NCBI GenBank assembly: GCA_016165875.1
Contig: JABBOT010000011.1
Span: forward strand, 8,063,711 to 8,127,710
Reading direction: 5' to 3'
DNA from: Acanthopleura granulata
Taxonomy: Eukaryota > Mollusca > Polyplacophora > Chitonida > Chitonidae
DNA length: 64,000 nucleotides
The notes beneath the pieces were generated by a model. The model did no database searches. It was not told the DNA's origin and saw nothing but the letters and a program-made list of their open reading frames with translations. The position numbers and the translations under genes are program-made. Positions within the stretch are counted from its first letter, which is position 1. Every line of letters begins with the position of its first letter. Positions 10,110 through 22,777 of this stretch are shown here, one piece after another.

Positions 10110-12360
10110 TACAGAGAAAGAAACCAAAGCAAGAAAGAAACATAGAGACATTTTGTTGCAAAAGCGCAAGAATATTATTTCTGTTCTGGAAGAATTGGCC
10201 AAAAAAAAGAGAATGTTTAGAATCCAGTAAATTGTCAGTTTCCTGGAAGAGAAAGAAGACAAGCAATATTTCTGTTTTGTGTTTTGTATATATGTGTATT
10301 GATAATAAAGCTATTGCTCAGAAATGGAAAGAACACCGGTCATTTTGCTCTATGGACAAGCTCCTTTGACCTACACCTGTACATAGTTTGTGTGGATGTT
10401 GAAATCTATCAGGGTAGAAAATTTAGATGTGACGTCAAAGCATACATGCAGGACATCGTAAGTATAAGTTTTATATTGCATTGAACTTTTTCTAGATACA
10501 ATTTTTGCAATCTGTTTTTCAGAACGAAATTTCAATTGCTTTCTACAAACAATGTACAAAACCGAAGGTATTAAATAAATACAAAATATACCCCAAAAAT
10601 ACCCAAAATATAAATGCTGTCTCAGCGCATCTGACCATAGTAAAAACTTTAAATATTTCTCTTACGTTATTGTTATATATATGTTACAATCATACATTCA
10701 CAAACCTCAAACAATGTTCCTTCCGGAAAAGAGTAGGGTTCTAGTTGTGACAGGCAAACCGACTATCGATGGAAAATTTTTCATCAAACATGGAAATGAA
10801 AAAGTACAAGAGAGGTGAAGAGAAATCCCGCTGGGGCCTGCCACTATTTGAGGCAATTATAGGCATGTGTTGTGCAAGTATCTCAAAATAAAGCATTAAC
10901 GTTTCAGAAAATGTGTAAAGGTGAACAAAAAGATGAGTGTCGACGGGGCCTAAAAATTTATTAGGATTGTAACACATATAGTCAATGTCATTCTAGAATT
11001 GTGCGCAGAAGGCATCGATCATTCCTCTGATATTATAAGACAATTGGCTGTACCATCGTAACTGCTGCAATAAGTTATAAATGACCTCGTCCAACTATAG
11101 TTAAGTTTGCTATTTATTTGTAGTCAAACGCACATCGCCTGAAATTTTCCTCAAGTGTGTAAGCGTTATAAAAAAAACAATTAAAATGCGAAGAGCGACA
11201 TGTATATTCATAACATATAAGCAAAACACAAACTTAACAAGTTCGGCTCTAGTAGCGCAATTTCGATGCATTGAAATGCATGTCTAGATGAACAATGAGT
11301 GTACAATCTTTCTCCGAATATGTCAGCTGCATGTTATTCTGTGCTTAGCAGGGAAAACGAGAAGGGGGGAAATGTACCTAAAAATCTTCCTTGTTTCAGT
11401 CAAGACCATGTTTCAAGAGAGCAGACATGTTCTGTCCACCTACTTTGAAATACTGAATGTCACCTACAACCCACAAAACTGGACCACAAAATGAATTGTA
11501 ATGGAACCCCCGAGTTTGTTGGGGTCGCCACGGAGGCAGTAAGGTTTGCGGCGGTGCTGGTACCGGTCGATGGTTTCAAAACACGGATCTAGCGTCGAAG
11601 GCCAGAATCCTGATCCGGGGGATCTCTTACCAGATCTACTAGGTAATTTACACAGGGTGTGTACTCCGACTGAAGGTACAGACCTACACTGCGGCTTCGG
11701 GAAGATTGGGTGATTCAGAAGTTGGTCAGGATGAAACATAACCCCATAATTAACAACGCCATATATTTCTCACATTTCTATTCAGCTGCAAAATAAGTAG
11801 ATGTATATCTATTCTGTCGTTAAATATCGTCATTACTCTACTGTCCCTAAATTATATTTTTGATACTGTTGTGACTATTTAATTCACAAGTTTTTCATTT
11901 TCAACAACTGTTGGTTATGTAAGCTGTCACCTCAAAAGTCTCCACTGTTTACATTTACGCGTTTTGTGATAGTGGACTTGAATTAAATTGTTTGTAAAAT
12001 AAAATAAAAAAAGGTTGGAGTTTACATTTTTGTTACTTTATGTTCTGTCCATCAACAACGTTTCTGACAAGATTGTATAATGAGTCATTAGAGCAGTAAG
12101 TGGGCTGGGAGTGTGTCGTGGTTGGTGTGGCTTCAATTTCCATGTTACATGAGGTGTGTGTTCGATAACAGCCTTGAACATTAGTGACAATATTAAAGGC
12201 GTCAACACAGTCTAATGTATATTGAAGACCACTTGTTTTACAGCAATATTGTGTGCATATCTGTACACCTCACCCATGGGAATCAACTTGATTCTTCCTG
12301 ATGTCCGATATTTGGAAATTTGCAATCGACCATAACTTTATTTATACTGAAAATAGCACA
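10110..12360. other. No gene recognised; lysine-rich open stretch and an unclassified GC-richer island
   Basis: A K/R-rich reading at 10110-10230 may still belong to the hAT-like remnant. Bases 11500-11720 are less AT-rich than their surroundings and hold a 91-codon minus ORF without recognisable domains; this may be an unclassified repeat. The rest shows nothing. Confidence 0.3.
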
Positions 12361-12364
12361 ACAA

Positions 12365-12630
12365 TGTATTTATTTATTTATTTATTTGATTGGTGTTTTA
12401 CGTCGTACTCAAATATATTGCCATTATTTGACGGCGGTCAGCATTATGGTGAGAGGAAAGCGGACAGAGCCCGGGGGAAACCCTCGACCGTCCGCAGGTT
12501 GCTAGCAGACCTGCCCACGTATGGCCGGAGAGGAAGTCTACTTGAGCTTAACTTGGATCGCACAGCAACCGCATTGGCTTCTGGGTCATTGTGCTGCTCT
12601 AGCGCGTTAAGTCAAAGAGGCCTCCACAAC
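12365..12630 (-). mobile_element. SINE, near full length
   Basis: On plus it starts with (TTTA)n, 'tttgattggtgttttacg', then 'gacggcggtcagcattatgg', 'agcccgggggaaaccc', 'caggttgctagcagacctg', 'gtatggccggagaggaag', and ends in the reverse of a tRNA-like head (about 12540-12628, 'gggtcattgtgctgctctagc ... gaggcctcc'). So the element lies on minus. Several substitutions show it is old. Confidence 0.85.
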
Positions 12631-14580
12631 AATGTAAGGCTAAAAATAATCCTAAAAAACTCTCAACTCTCAAAAAATATCAACAATCAATTATCAGTAA
12701 CTGAGACTGACTTGTTTATGTGCTATGACAATGGCCTGGGAAAAAGCATGCAGAGCATTTTCAACATATGTATAAATTATCATCTACAATGTTCATATTT
12801 CCACCTAGCTCACAACACATGCACTTTTGGAAATTATCATTGTTCATAACACTGAACAGCTGAAGAGAAGCAACTGACGTAAACAGTAATCTTTGAATTG
12901 TCCTGATTCATTTATTTTCAGAAATCCCCACAAATGTGTTCAGCCTAACGCACCAGAAAGGGATAGCAGGACTTCCTTCCTAGTTGTTAAGTGGAAAATT
13001 ACAAAGTTCTGCATGTTCCAGACAAAGCAATAGTCTGATAGGATTATAAGGCAGTACTCAGAAGGATTTATTTGAACAACGAGTAATGTGCAAATTTGCA
13101 AACTTTCTGCCAAACGTCACATATGCGTACCCTTAAAGTTCATCTGTAGCTTGTCAAATGTGCCTCAGTACTCGGTACAAAGGACAGACGAGATGTCCCA
13201 AAACTTAGAAGATATAGGGCACTATCAAAATTGTTCGGAGGGTACCCTGGAGTCTTGCTTTGAGGTGCATTCTAAGTCAGTGAGTGAGACGCGATATACC
13301 GTCTGTAGTCCTAGCCTACAACACTGTTTTACGAAAGAATTACGAAGTATTAGAAAGTATTTACTTAGAGTTGGAATGTTAGAGTTGGAATGTAGTTACA
13401 GTCATACACAAAATAGCACATTCGTGACAAATTATCACTGATCACCAACATCAATCCTTTTAACATGGGTGCATGACACTGATCTGAATGGAAAAAATCG
13501 TTCATTCATAATTTTTTTCACCATTAAGGTCTGTATCCAACCATATGAATCGATGGGAAAGTATTATCAGTCAAGAAAGAGGGTAATAAATAGTTGAAGC
13601 TCTTGAATACCGTTGTACACATATATTATGTACAAGTAATCCTGGTGATTCACTGCGTTCGCGTATGAGCTATTTCATATTATGGATCTTAGTTGCGCCA
13701 TGATTGCATCAGTTCATATACCTAAGATGTCGAATTTATCCGGAACCATTTATCACTGGATTATGCGCAATTAGACACTTCAACGATATTTAATACTCAC
13801 AAGAGAATTCTACTCATTGTTAAAGTTAAGAGATGCAAGGTGTGCCAATCTCATTGACATGCGAGAATCTCTGGTAATAGACCTATGCAAGCGCGGTATA
13901 TAATTCCCTTGAATACATAGCCAAGTACATACATGGCTTTTACGGATAGAGGGTTTCAGAGTTATCCCATGATGCATCGCGCGGCGCCGTCTTGGTTGCA
14001 TTCGCGTACCTAGTGACGAACCAGTGTCATTTACACAGAACATTCCGTTAAATTGAACTCGTTTTGAACGTCATCTAAGCTGTCAGTCATGGAAGGTTAT
14101 CTGTGGATAAAATAGCACAGAGACAATATTTGGGGGAGATAGACGTAAATGGTGAATATCCGTATAGAATGCCCAAGTTGAGAGGGACGTCGTGAATTAC
14201 CCACTATTCAACCCCAGTCCGTCTTGCAGCTTATCAGAATGAAAACCTACAGAAGTTTGGAAGCAGATTTGTTTGTGTGTGGGTCAGAGACATCGTCTCT
14301 TTAGAACACATGTACTAAGAGTCATTCTCAGAAAAGTTAATTATAAGTTGTCGACATATTCCAACCCATTCATTGTAAAGTATATTCACTTCATCTTTTG
14401 GCGTAATGAGTGATGTGAATAAATTAATGTTGACAGTGGTTTTGGGTCTAATATTCAGGTATGTAGTTATTAAATCTATTGTTTAGTTGTCATCATAAAT
14501 TTATCTGAATATCTCTTCTGTATCGACAGGTTATGCACTCCCTGTGCTTGAATGAATCCCCATAAGCTCGTGGTTCATTT
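12631..14580. other. No feature recognised
   Basis: Only short ORFs with no domain (for example 13088-13441 plus). No repeats or RNA genes were recognised. Confidence 0.35.
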
Positions 14581-15960
14581 GTGATGTCTTCGGGGAGAAT
14601 TTGTCAGCTCGCTAACTCTACGGCTTGTCTTGAGGAGTGCTGTATGCACATGGCCTCAGTGATGTTTGTTCTGGGAAGTATAGTAAGATTAGGGGGAAGG
14701 TCCACTGTTACACAGGAACCAATATGCTGGAAATTCCCAGCTTTCTATGAAAAAAATCGAATGTGCAAAAATAAAAGAACACTGGTTTCACTTCTTCTAA
14801 CAATTTAAAGAAGAAATTGGATGTGGAAATGCAGGCACGTTATTCTACCTCTTCATCCATTTCATCAGATGACAAACTTACAAGGGTAAAACCCGCATTT
14901 ACTGATGCTTTTAAAACTTTCCTCAGCACTATTAGTCTTGAAAAACAGGCTTGTCTCGCAGCCCATTTGGACCACAGCGATCAGCATGTGCACTTACCAC
15001 TTCCTTCCCTCTTTTCACAGGTCATGCCTGAATTGTACGATGACAGTGTAGTTGGAATGCCATATGATAGCACATGTATTACAAAACAGTGTTCAAATAT
15101 TTTTTCTATATTTAGTATCACTGAAAATAAGATTGCTGAAGTGGAACATGTTCCAAGCTATATCTCCAGTTCGTTACAGTTTGGAGCTGGAGGCATTACG
15201 GCGTCCAGTAAGACCTCCGCGGAGACAGAAACATGAGAAAGATTATTGCGGCAAATCTGTTTACCCACTGAAGTTTAGTACCTCTGCTACAACCTGGGGA
15301 TGTGAACACGAGTCTACAGCAAGACAACTTTATCAAAGAATCTCCGGGGAAAATCATGATACAAATTTAACTTCAGCATGTTGAAATGCGGTTCATATTT
15401 TAGTAGTGAGCATAGATATATTGGGACAACGCCTGATCTAGCCGTCTGTGACTGTTGTGGAAAAGGTTGTCCGGAGATAAAACGTCCCTATTGAGCAAAA
15501 GATGGTGTAGTAGACAGCAATGTAGCTCACCGGGAAAGTGTGGATGGTTCACAAACTTTGAAAAGAAATCATCAGTATTATTATACTGCAAACACAGTTG
15601 TTTGTCACTAATCTTGATTACTGTGACTTTGTTCTTTGGGGTAATAATGAAATGTGTTGAAAGAATTACACCAAGTTTGTCATTTTGCAAGCCAGTAGCT
15701 GATAAAACAGGAACGTTCTTTACCTATGCTATTTTACCTCAGATTTGTACAAGACACTTCCTCAGTTCTACAGGTCATATGACAGCTCAGACTGCTACAG
15801 AAGAATTATTTGTTTTGCACATATAGAAAACCAGAAGATTGAAGAAAATATATTGGTTGTGATGGTACAGATTATAGCATTAAATGGTTTCATTTCAAAT
15901 GTGGGATGAGGAAGGTAATGAAACGTAAACATATGAATGAGGACTGATGTAGAAGCTTTT
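14581..15960 (+). pseudogene. SWIM / YqaJ-like nuclease / PHD-finger transposon accessory protein, broken
   Basis: Three consecutive blocks are recognisable in alternating plus frames. First (14600-14760): ECCMHMASVMFVLGSIVRL, the second half of a SWIM zinc finger and its helix, then STVTQEPICWKFP. Second (15130-15690): the YqaJ/lambda-exonuclease-type PD-(D/E)XK fold, with GAGGITASS (usual R.GRITAS), a damaged W.CEHES.A stretch, EHRYIGTTPDLAVCDCCGKG, C.EIK.PYC and NHQYYY, then DYCDFVLWG. Third (15725-15935): FFTYAILPQICTRHF, a linker TAQTATEEL, and a PHD-like KYIGCDG...WFHF.C stretch. Several stops and frameshifts make it inactive. A DDE transposase lies 0.9 kb downstream in convergent orientation, suggesting both genes belong to one DNA transposon. 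Confidence 0.65.
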
Positions 15961-16039
15961 GTAGGTGTAATACATAGAGTTTCCATTTTAAGGTTAATGG
16001 TATAGACATTAGTGACAACATAACGGTTAATGTCCATCC

Positions 16040-16230
16040 TTTCATTCAGTCGAAATAGTGTTAGGCCATAATCGTTAATTCGCTGCTTGGTTCACCAGTA
16101 ACTTTCGGACTGTGGTGGATCTCTTCCTGTTTCCACTCCCCCCTCTCCCCATCATAATGAATGATTATGGGTAATGGCCACATCGACAATATCTCAGCCA
16201 TATCGTAGCGAGAGCATGTTCAAACCATTA
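16040..16230. other. Spacer between the convergent transposon genes
   Basis: Nothing coding is visible. A C-rich run lies near 16130-16150, next to a SINE tail fragment. Confidence 0.3.
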
Positions 16231-16292
16231 AACCCACCATAATGCTGGCCGCCGTCATATAAGTGAAATATCCTTCAGCACCAATAAACAAG
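16231..16292 (+). mobile_element. SINE tail fragment
   Basis: 'cccaccataatgctggccgc', 'atataagtgaaatatcc' and 'caccaataaac' match the 3' part of the SINEs in this window. Only about 60 bp remain. Confidence 0.65.
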
Positions 16293-16628
16293 TTCCTAGG
16301 TTCCTTTAATCAAGTGATAAATAACTGTAACAAAATGATCTAAATTTAACTTGAAATATTTGAAATCCCAAGTCATAACCATGATGTGAAACTTGACCCG
16401 TATAGTCTTTTAGACCAAGAAATGAATAAAAGAGGCAATAAATTAAAACTAAACTGAGATCTAACTGAATGAATATTGTCGTTCATTCATTCCTACACTG
16501 TTAGATTATTACCACAAATGCGTCATAGTCATAGAACTCCGCAAATGTTAAAACCTGTCTTACATGTGTGGTAGGTGAACGATCAAGACTGACAAATGTC
16601 ATGAAACACCTTTATGAGAATTTTGCAT

Positions 16629-18125
16629 TTATTTATGCACCACAGATCCACATACAAATTTTTGGATTATGAGAGTAGATGCACATTTATTATTACCATG
16701 TAATGTCCTAACTGCCATGTGAAGAATAAAAATTTGGTGAAACGATATTAAGTTGTTTCTCATACTTGTGAGAATATCCAGTCTGTTCATGGCATGATTT
16801 GTTCTGCCATATGGAGAGAGATGTTTGTCTTCTCCAACATGAAACATCTGACGGTCTTAACTGCGGTACTCGTCACACATCATGCCTCTCAACTGTGGCT
16901 CACCTCTGATAAAAGATGGTATCCTTAATTCTGCTCCTGCAGAACCAACAATTTCTTGAATATCACAAACCACTGCTAATACAATATCTCTGTGACGAAG
17001 ATTGTTTGAGAAATTGCAATTATTTGTTAACCATTTATCGCTTACACAACCTCCCCTCCACTCAGAAATATAACTAACATACCCTTGTGGGAGTGAAACC
17101 AATGAGATATTTTATTGTATTATTATGCTTATACGATGACCATGTTTGGGTTCGAGCTGTCAGATTTGAATGTATATCAATAAAAATCTCAAAACAGTTA
17201 ATAATTACAGGCATAAATATCAACGAAATACCATTGGCATGATTTCCTACAAATCCTCACTTTCTGGCCAAAAAACAATTTTTTTTTAAATTGATGTATA
17301 GAATATGTACAACCTCATTAAATGCCCTAGAACTAGTAGATTTACTTATGCCAAACCTGTAGCTTAAGTCAAGTGTGGGTGAATTCAGTTTGAGTCCCTT
17401 TAGTGTAACAATAAGCTTTTGAAATGTTATCAGTGATGAATGTGAGGACAGAAATTCCGTATCAAACAAGATTATACAAAGCAAGCAGAGATACTGTTAA
17501 AGGTAGACCGATATAATACCGCACCATCGAAGTCATTGGTGTCACTAAACTTCACTTTATGAAAAATATTCTTAAGCAAAATATTTTCCTCTTTAGAAGT
17601 TTTTTCTGTCCTGAGAATGTCTATTTGAAACTGATAATGCTCTTCTTCACACACTGGTGTTTCCATAGCAACACATTCTTCAGGTTCTGCTCTTGATCCC
17701 AAATAAAACTCAAGTCTCACAGTGTCACTGCCTCTTTTCGTTCCTAAAAACAAAGTACCAAGAAAATAGCACTCGGAAAACAATGAGATTACATAAGTTA
17801 TAACTATGTGCAATATAAGTCCATCGTAATTTCTGGCTTCTCGTTAACTGTATTTTTGGCAACTCACTTCTGCTCCCATTCTAGACAGAAATCTGTTGTA
17901 GGTAATTTATGTTCTATGTACCTGTAGACGAAAGAAACGAGTGCCTTTGTCAACAATTTTGTCCCAACCTCTGTTACCAAGTTTCAAAGTAGGTATCCAG
18001 TCGGGGTGAGTGTATACATATAGTGCTGCTGGAGAACCGAAGAGAAAGTCAAAAAATGAATACATAAATGGTGAAAAGGTTATCAACAGGGCCAGATGTA
18101 TAAGAAATAATTCTTTTCTTTTCAA
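16629..18125 (-). pseudogene. THAP + DDE_Tnp_4-type transposase, broken (ISL2EU/Harbinger-like)
   Basis: Read on minus from the right. At 18060-17930 the end of a THAP domain is visible: FLFGSPAALY, THPDWIPTLKLGN (usual 'F.SG.P..LYD..NPDWAPSLKLG'). At 17813-17480 an open stretch of 113 codons holds the linker. At 17400-17290 a helix-turn-helix reads LKGLKLNSPTLDLSYRFGIS, KSTSSRAFNEVVHILY. At 17102-16865 part of the DDE catalytic domain follows: [37 protein letters not shown]-like and AELRIPSFIRGEPQL. The normally present catalytic D in 'VLAD.GF' is damaged (VLAVVCDIQ). The C-terminal end near 16630-16860 is not clear. Frameshifts and stops show it is dead. Confidence 0.65.
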
Positions 18126-18129
18126 ATGA

Positions 18130-18662
18130 GTAAATACACTTCATCCCAAATTATGACATCATCATTATTGCAATGAATGTACATAACTGCAAACAAAATT
18201 AATAGAAGCTACATTAATTAAAAAATGTGTATAATGAAACAGAGAATGAATTACAGCAAGGTTGTGGACGAAACGTTGTGGTGTCAAGGCATGCGCAATT
18301 ATGGCTTTATTGTTGAATTTGATCTTTTGTGCTTGAAGACGCAAGACAATTCATGATTGAAATACATGTAGTTCGCATTGAGTTCCCTACCATCAAACGC
18401 GTTGCTTATAGAGAATATCTTTGTTGCACTTACCAAACAACTAAGTTTTAAACTAATAAATAATGCAAATGAAGATTGAAATGTACCACGGCCATCGAGG
18501 CCATGGCCGTCGTATATTTCACTTTGGCCAATCAAGCTCTATCGTCGGCAGCATGTGACCTTCGATTCTTCCTTTGCATAAGTCAACTGGTATGATTCGC
18601 ACCCCCCACCCCCCAACCCCGAATCCTGACACTGCTTGATCTTTTGACGTAGGTATCTGAAT
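18130..18662. other. Left flank of the tandem duplication
   Basis: No gene seen. A C-rich tract lies at 18600-18620, about 45 bp left of the first base of duplicated sequence. Confidence 0.3.
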
Positions 18663-19303
18663 CGGCCAGCTGCTGCTGATCTCGGTGTTGTGTGATTTTA
18701 GCGCTCATGTCGCGCAAACTTGCGTCTTTTCAAAATTGACAGTAACACAACGATTATATTCCCCGTTGTATTATGAAGATTACCTGATCCCAACCATCCA
18801 TCCAACATTCAACTCTAATCAGCTAACCAAAAATCATCTTCTTACATCAAGATAGACACTCCGTGTATCGCTGCGCGTTTATTACTCCGTTGTCTGCCTT
18901 GATCAATCGACTCGGCGAATCCACTCTAGCCGGAAATTGAAAAGCCTTCATCGTTATTCAATCAGATACTTGCCTGCTCGGGTTGACAAAGAATTTATGC
19001 ACGTAGTAAATTTCAAACCTGTCAATTAAGCACACTGAAGGCTCTTAAACACATGGCGGGCTAGCACTGGAAGTTAACCGAGCCGTATGCCTATTCTCCA
19101 GCACCGTACTCGTTCACAGAACATTTAAGTCAGAGTGCAAAGGCACAGCGGGTAATTAATTCAATCTGGCCGGTCTCGCTCTGGTCTTACCTCTTCGATC
19201 ACTGGATATCTTGTTGAGTGATCAAGAGGTTTCATACTGTTCTATCGCCATGAACACTTCAAGGAGTTGAGACTACATCTTAATGTAGTCAGCATCTGTC
19301 TGT

Positions 19304-19735
19304 TTATGCCCCTTTTGCATGCATGTCACAGCATTTGATATAGTTCCAAAAAAAAAATGTTGTTATATTTAAACTGAAGTAATAAGAGACCATTTTCTCT
19401 TTTAATTCAGTAATGTACGCAAGAAGATTGACTATTTCCAGCTTTTTGACGCAAAAATCCGACAAAAATGTTGTTATATCAATCATATCCTTGGCATTAG
19501 GCATGATCTCTCATCAAAACAGCAACGTCAGGGGCGATATGGTCATACGGGTGACTTTCGGGACATAGTTTTCCATCTGGAGCCATATTTTGCCGAACTT
19601 CGCTAAAATTGCAGAATGTGGTTTTGGTCACCGACGGTTGTTTTAAAATTTCGACCACAGTTACGATTAAATCGCTTGGCGAAGTGCTCTCTCGGTTCCC
19701 AAACGTCACCAGAAGCTAACGTCAGCCATCTTCAA
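19304..19735 (-). other. Possible 5' gene end with overlapping short ORFs (copy 1)
   Basis: On minus an AAGATGGCTGAC start context opens a 7-codon ORF (MADVSFW). A longer reading then ends LMRDHA, and its stop overlaps the ATG of a third ORF beginning MPNAKDMIDITTFLSDFCVK. The equivalent in copy 2 (24754-25167) keeps the layout. In the third ORF at least five residues differ between copies within about 44 codons (I/R, T/S, V/D, Y/D, S/N), which argues against strong constraint. No family recognised. Confidence 0.2.
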
Positions 19736-22450
19736 ACCCAAAGACAAAAAATGTGTGGTTGCCTAGAGAAGAGGAACTCGAACTGGAACAAATAGTTTCC
19801 TTCACGATACCTGTTTTCGTGATCGATTTGACGGTCAGGAAACTTAGTCGATTATTTTAATGAAACTAAACAGGTCCACACCCAAATAAACAGCATATTA
19901 TTGTTCTGTCGAGTGCGACCAAGCTTATAACCATGCTTATGGGTGGCCTGTACCTCAGGAAAGTGCTTGTGGAGAGCCGTTCTCTAACGTCAGTGCTCTG
20001 ACCGAGTACTACCGCGTCGATCACCGCGTTTGTTTTCACGTAATTATAGTTTTCATTGAATTGTACAGAATTTTAAGTCGCCATGCCCAATGATGACAAA
20101 TCTGTCTTAGTGTTAAATCATACTTATCCTGAAGTTTAAAATTGATCACTGAACTTTATATTTAAATGCAGGAATACACCGTAAGTTAGACTAAGTCTAA
20201 CACATCTCTGTGATAAAAGAGCAGTGAGTCAGTCAGATTGGGTTTATATTTAGTTATACACATGTTTTGAAAATATAAAATAATGTTCACTACTTTCTTA
20301 AATTTTTTAAGCAGTTTACAGTGGTCACCACAAATGAAAGTGTAATGATAGGTCTTCGCCATAGCAACCATATTGTGGTAAAATCAGCCAGAATGATGTG
20401 TCTCCTATCAGTTAAAAGCTTATTTTGTAACAAATTAAGTTTTAATTTAAATCATTTAATTAAGTTTTAATCGCTCCAGATAAGCGTGATCAACAATTTA
20501 TGGTAGGAAATAAACAGCAGGAAACACCTGCGACTGGTTATACAGGGATATTTACCGATCACTCGATAGTAGTATCTTGATTGCCTTTTCGGTCCAACAT
20601 GATTATAACTTGAGGAAAGCCGTAACTGAAGAGGCATCAAAAGTCTGTGGTGCATCTGATGTTATATCTATCATGTTTGATCACACCATTCGTTAACTTT
20701 TGGAAGCGTTGACCAGTTTTCCTCTTAGCAAAAGCAAGCATTTCTAACATTGCTGAAGAGACTTTTCGTCTCCCTTCTCAAAAACTTAATTAAAAATAAA
20801 ACGCTTGCTTGGTGGAATGAGTATTGGTAGGCTTTCATAGTAATAAGTCAGCTAGGTACATATACACTACCCAAATGTTGGCAGTTTTAAAGGTTGATCA
20901 TACTAATTGACTGGAATAAGTCGGTAATGGGACAAGATACCGGTAATTTTACACCTAGCAATATCCAGTGGTTGCTTTAGTTAGTTATTTGTTTCACTAC
21001 TGTGTCATGTCGTACTGAAGGACTTTTTCTCCTTCATATCACGAGGATCAGGCCTATGGCCATACTGGCTATCGTCATGTGCCTGAGAGGTCAGACAAGT
21101 CATACTAAAGTCAGGCAAATCGGGATAAAATCACAAAGATAAACAATTCATTAAGTTCATCTAAAATCATACTTAGTTTTGGAGAGAAGGGTGGGGGGAA
21201 GGGGGGAGATAAAAATGATGAGAAACAACCAGTTTATTCCCTGACGTTGCCGAGCTTCTATGTCCATCAGATTATTCATGTTGGCGTTTACCACAGAAAC
21301 ATGGACGCTCAAGCATTTTTATCGATCCTGGTTCAGTCTCATAATCTCTAAGCTACTCCCTTTTGTCCTCTCAGTGTCGGCAGTAACCATTATCACATTC
21401 GATGCTTTGAGAGGTAGGTTTTGTTGTAACAGTAGTCCCTATTCTGCTGTTACGCAAATCACATCTGCGGGACTGCAGTTTAAATCCAGGGTCTTGTCTC
21501 TAGTCTCTTGTCTCGATGAACGGTACTCTTCACTTTGATGTTAATAACAGAACATCAAAAAATTGAGTCAACAAACCTGTAAAAATCTGGAGCGTTTTGA
21601 ATCAGTCGGGGTATTGGATCTTTGTAATTCTACAAATCTTAAATTGGCACCAAATAACATCGCTGAGAAAAGCAGACGGGACCAGCAAAAGAATCGATGG
21701 TTGTGTCTGGGACAAGCCATACTACTGAGTCCTGTCTAGAATGTTAGTGATATGATTGGTGGCTGGACAAACATGAACTTCCGTCAGACTTAATGCTTCA
21801 GTTAGCCCGGAGACACCCCAGAGCAACAGCTGCTTGGTGCCTGGCTTCAAAATGGTAAGGTTACCTCAGCGTTTGACAGAATTTGATTAGGTAACCATTC
21901 AACAAGAAACACCAGCTGGTAGCGTGCTTTCTTGGATATACTATATTTTAAATATACGAAATCCATTCTTAAAATTGTGTCCAGAGTTGAAATCCTGTTG
22001 TAAAACATTCAGTTATCTTTGTTCTATAGTTACTCGAGTGACAGTTTATGTTGGTTTTCATCGAAGAAGGGGTCTGAATGGGGTCGACTCCGGGCTAATT
22101 GCCCTTTGTAAAATTACAACCGATAACTGCTGGAATAGTTCACATATAGAGATGAGCTGATTTCTAAGGCGTGATAAACTATTCATCTGCATTTTTTAAT
22201 GCAAAAAAATAAACTTTATATTCATGAAAAGAGTTTAATAGTTTGAAGGCAAACAGTTAAATACACGTGAGGAAAACAGAATACATTTAAAAAAGTGCAC
22301 CAGGGTACACATATCAACCAAGCAGCATGAGCTTCATGAGCTGGGTAGTTCACCCACTCAGCCATAATCTTCAAAGAAGGAAGTGCCAAGGTTACCAGTG
22401 TGACTCGACTGGTGATTGAATTTCGGTATTAAGACTGCAGCAAAAAAAGT

Positions 22451-22777
22451 TCAACCAATTACCAGTGGAAGAATTAGACCGGTATTTATTTGCGCAAAAA
22501 TTCTGCGGGTTTTCTTTGGATTACATGACAAATATGTGGCGTCTATTCCTGTCGGACTTTGTCGGGTCAAGAAACCATCCTGAGTAAATGTACATAGAAG
22601 TTTTTCATAGTGTTCTGAAACTGTTTGCCAAACGTAATTTTCATGGTATATCCAAAAACTGATTCCATTTGGAACGTCGTCAATCAGCAAGTGAGTCGGA
22701 GCAAAATTTGCCGCGGTGTTTGTCTTGTCGGCTACACCGAAGTTAATATGTCGCCGAAAAGGCCATAAATAAAACAA
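22451..22777 (-). CDS. Unrecognised 108-codon ORF in duplication copy 1
   Basis: Reads MFYLWPFRRHINFGVADK at its start and ends INTGLILPLVIG, with a balanced soluble-protein composition (for example LLIDDVPNGISFW, YHENYVWQTVSE). It stays open in both duplicated copies; the copies differ by three bases, of which two change residues (I/M and H/Q). A GT after LPL could be a splice donor, so it may be a single exon. I do not recognise the family. It may be a real exon, a transposon fragment, or chance preserved by recent duplication. Confidence 0.3.
   Translation of the reverse strand: MFYLWPFRRHINFGVADKTNTAANFAPTHLLIDDVPNGISFWIYHENYVWQTVSEHYEKLLCTFTQDGFLTRQSPTGIDATYLSCNPKKTRRIFAQINTGLILPLVIG

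Noticed and set aside
12301..12849. 182-codon plus ORF
   Set aside because: Much of it is the reverse strand of a SINE; the rest is AT-rich filler.
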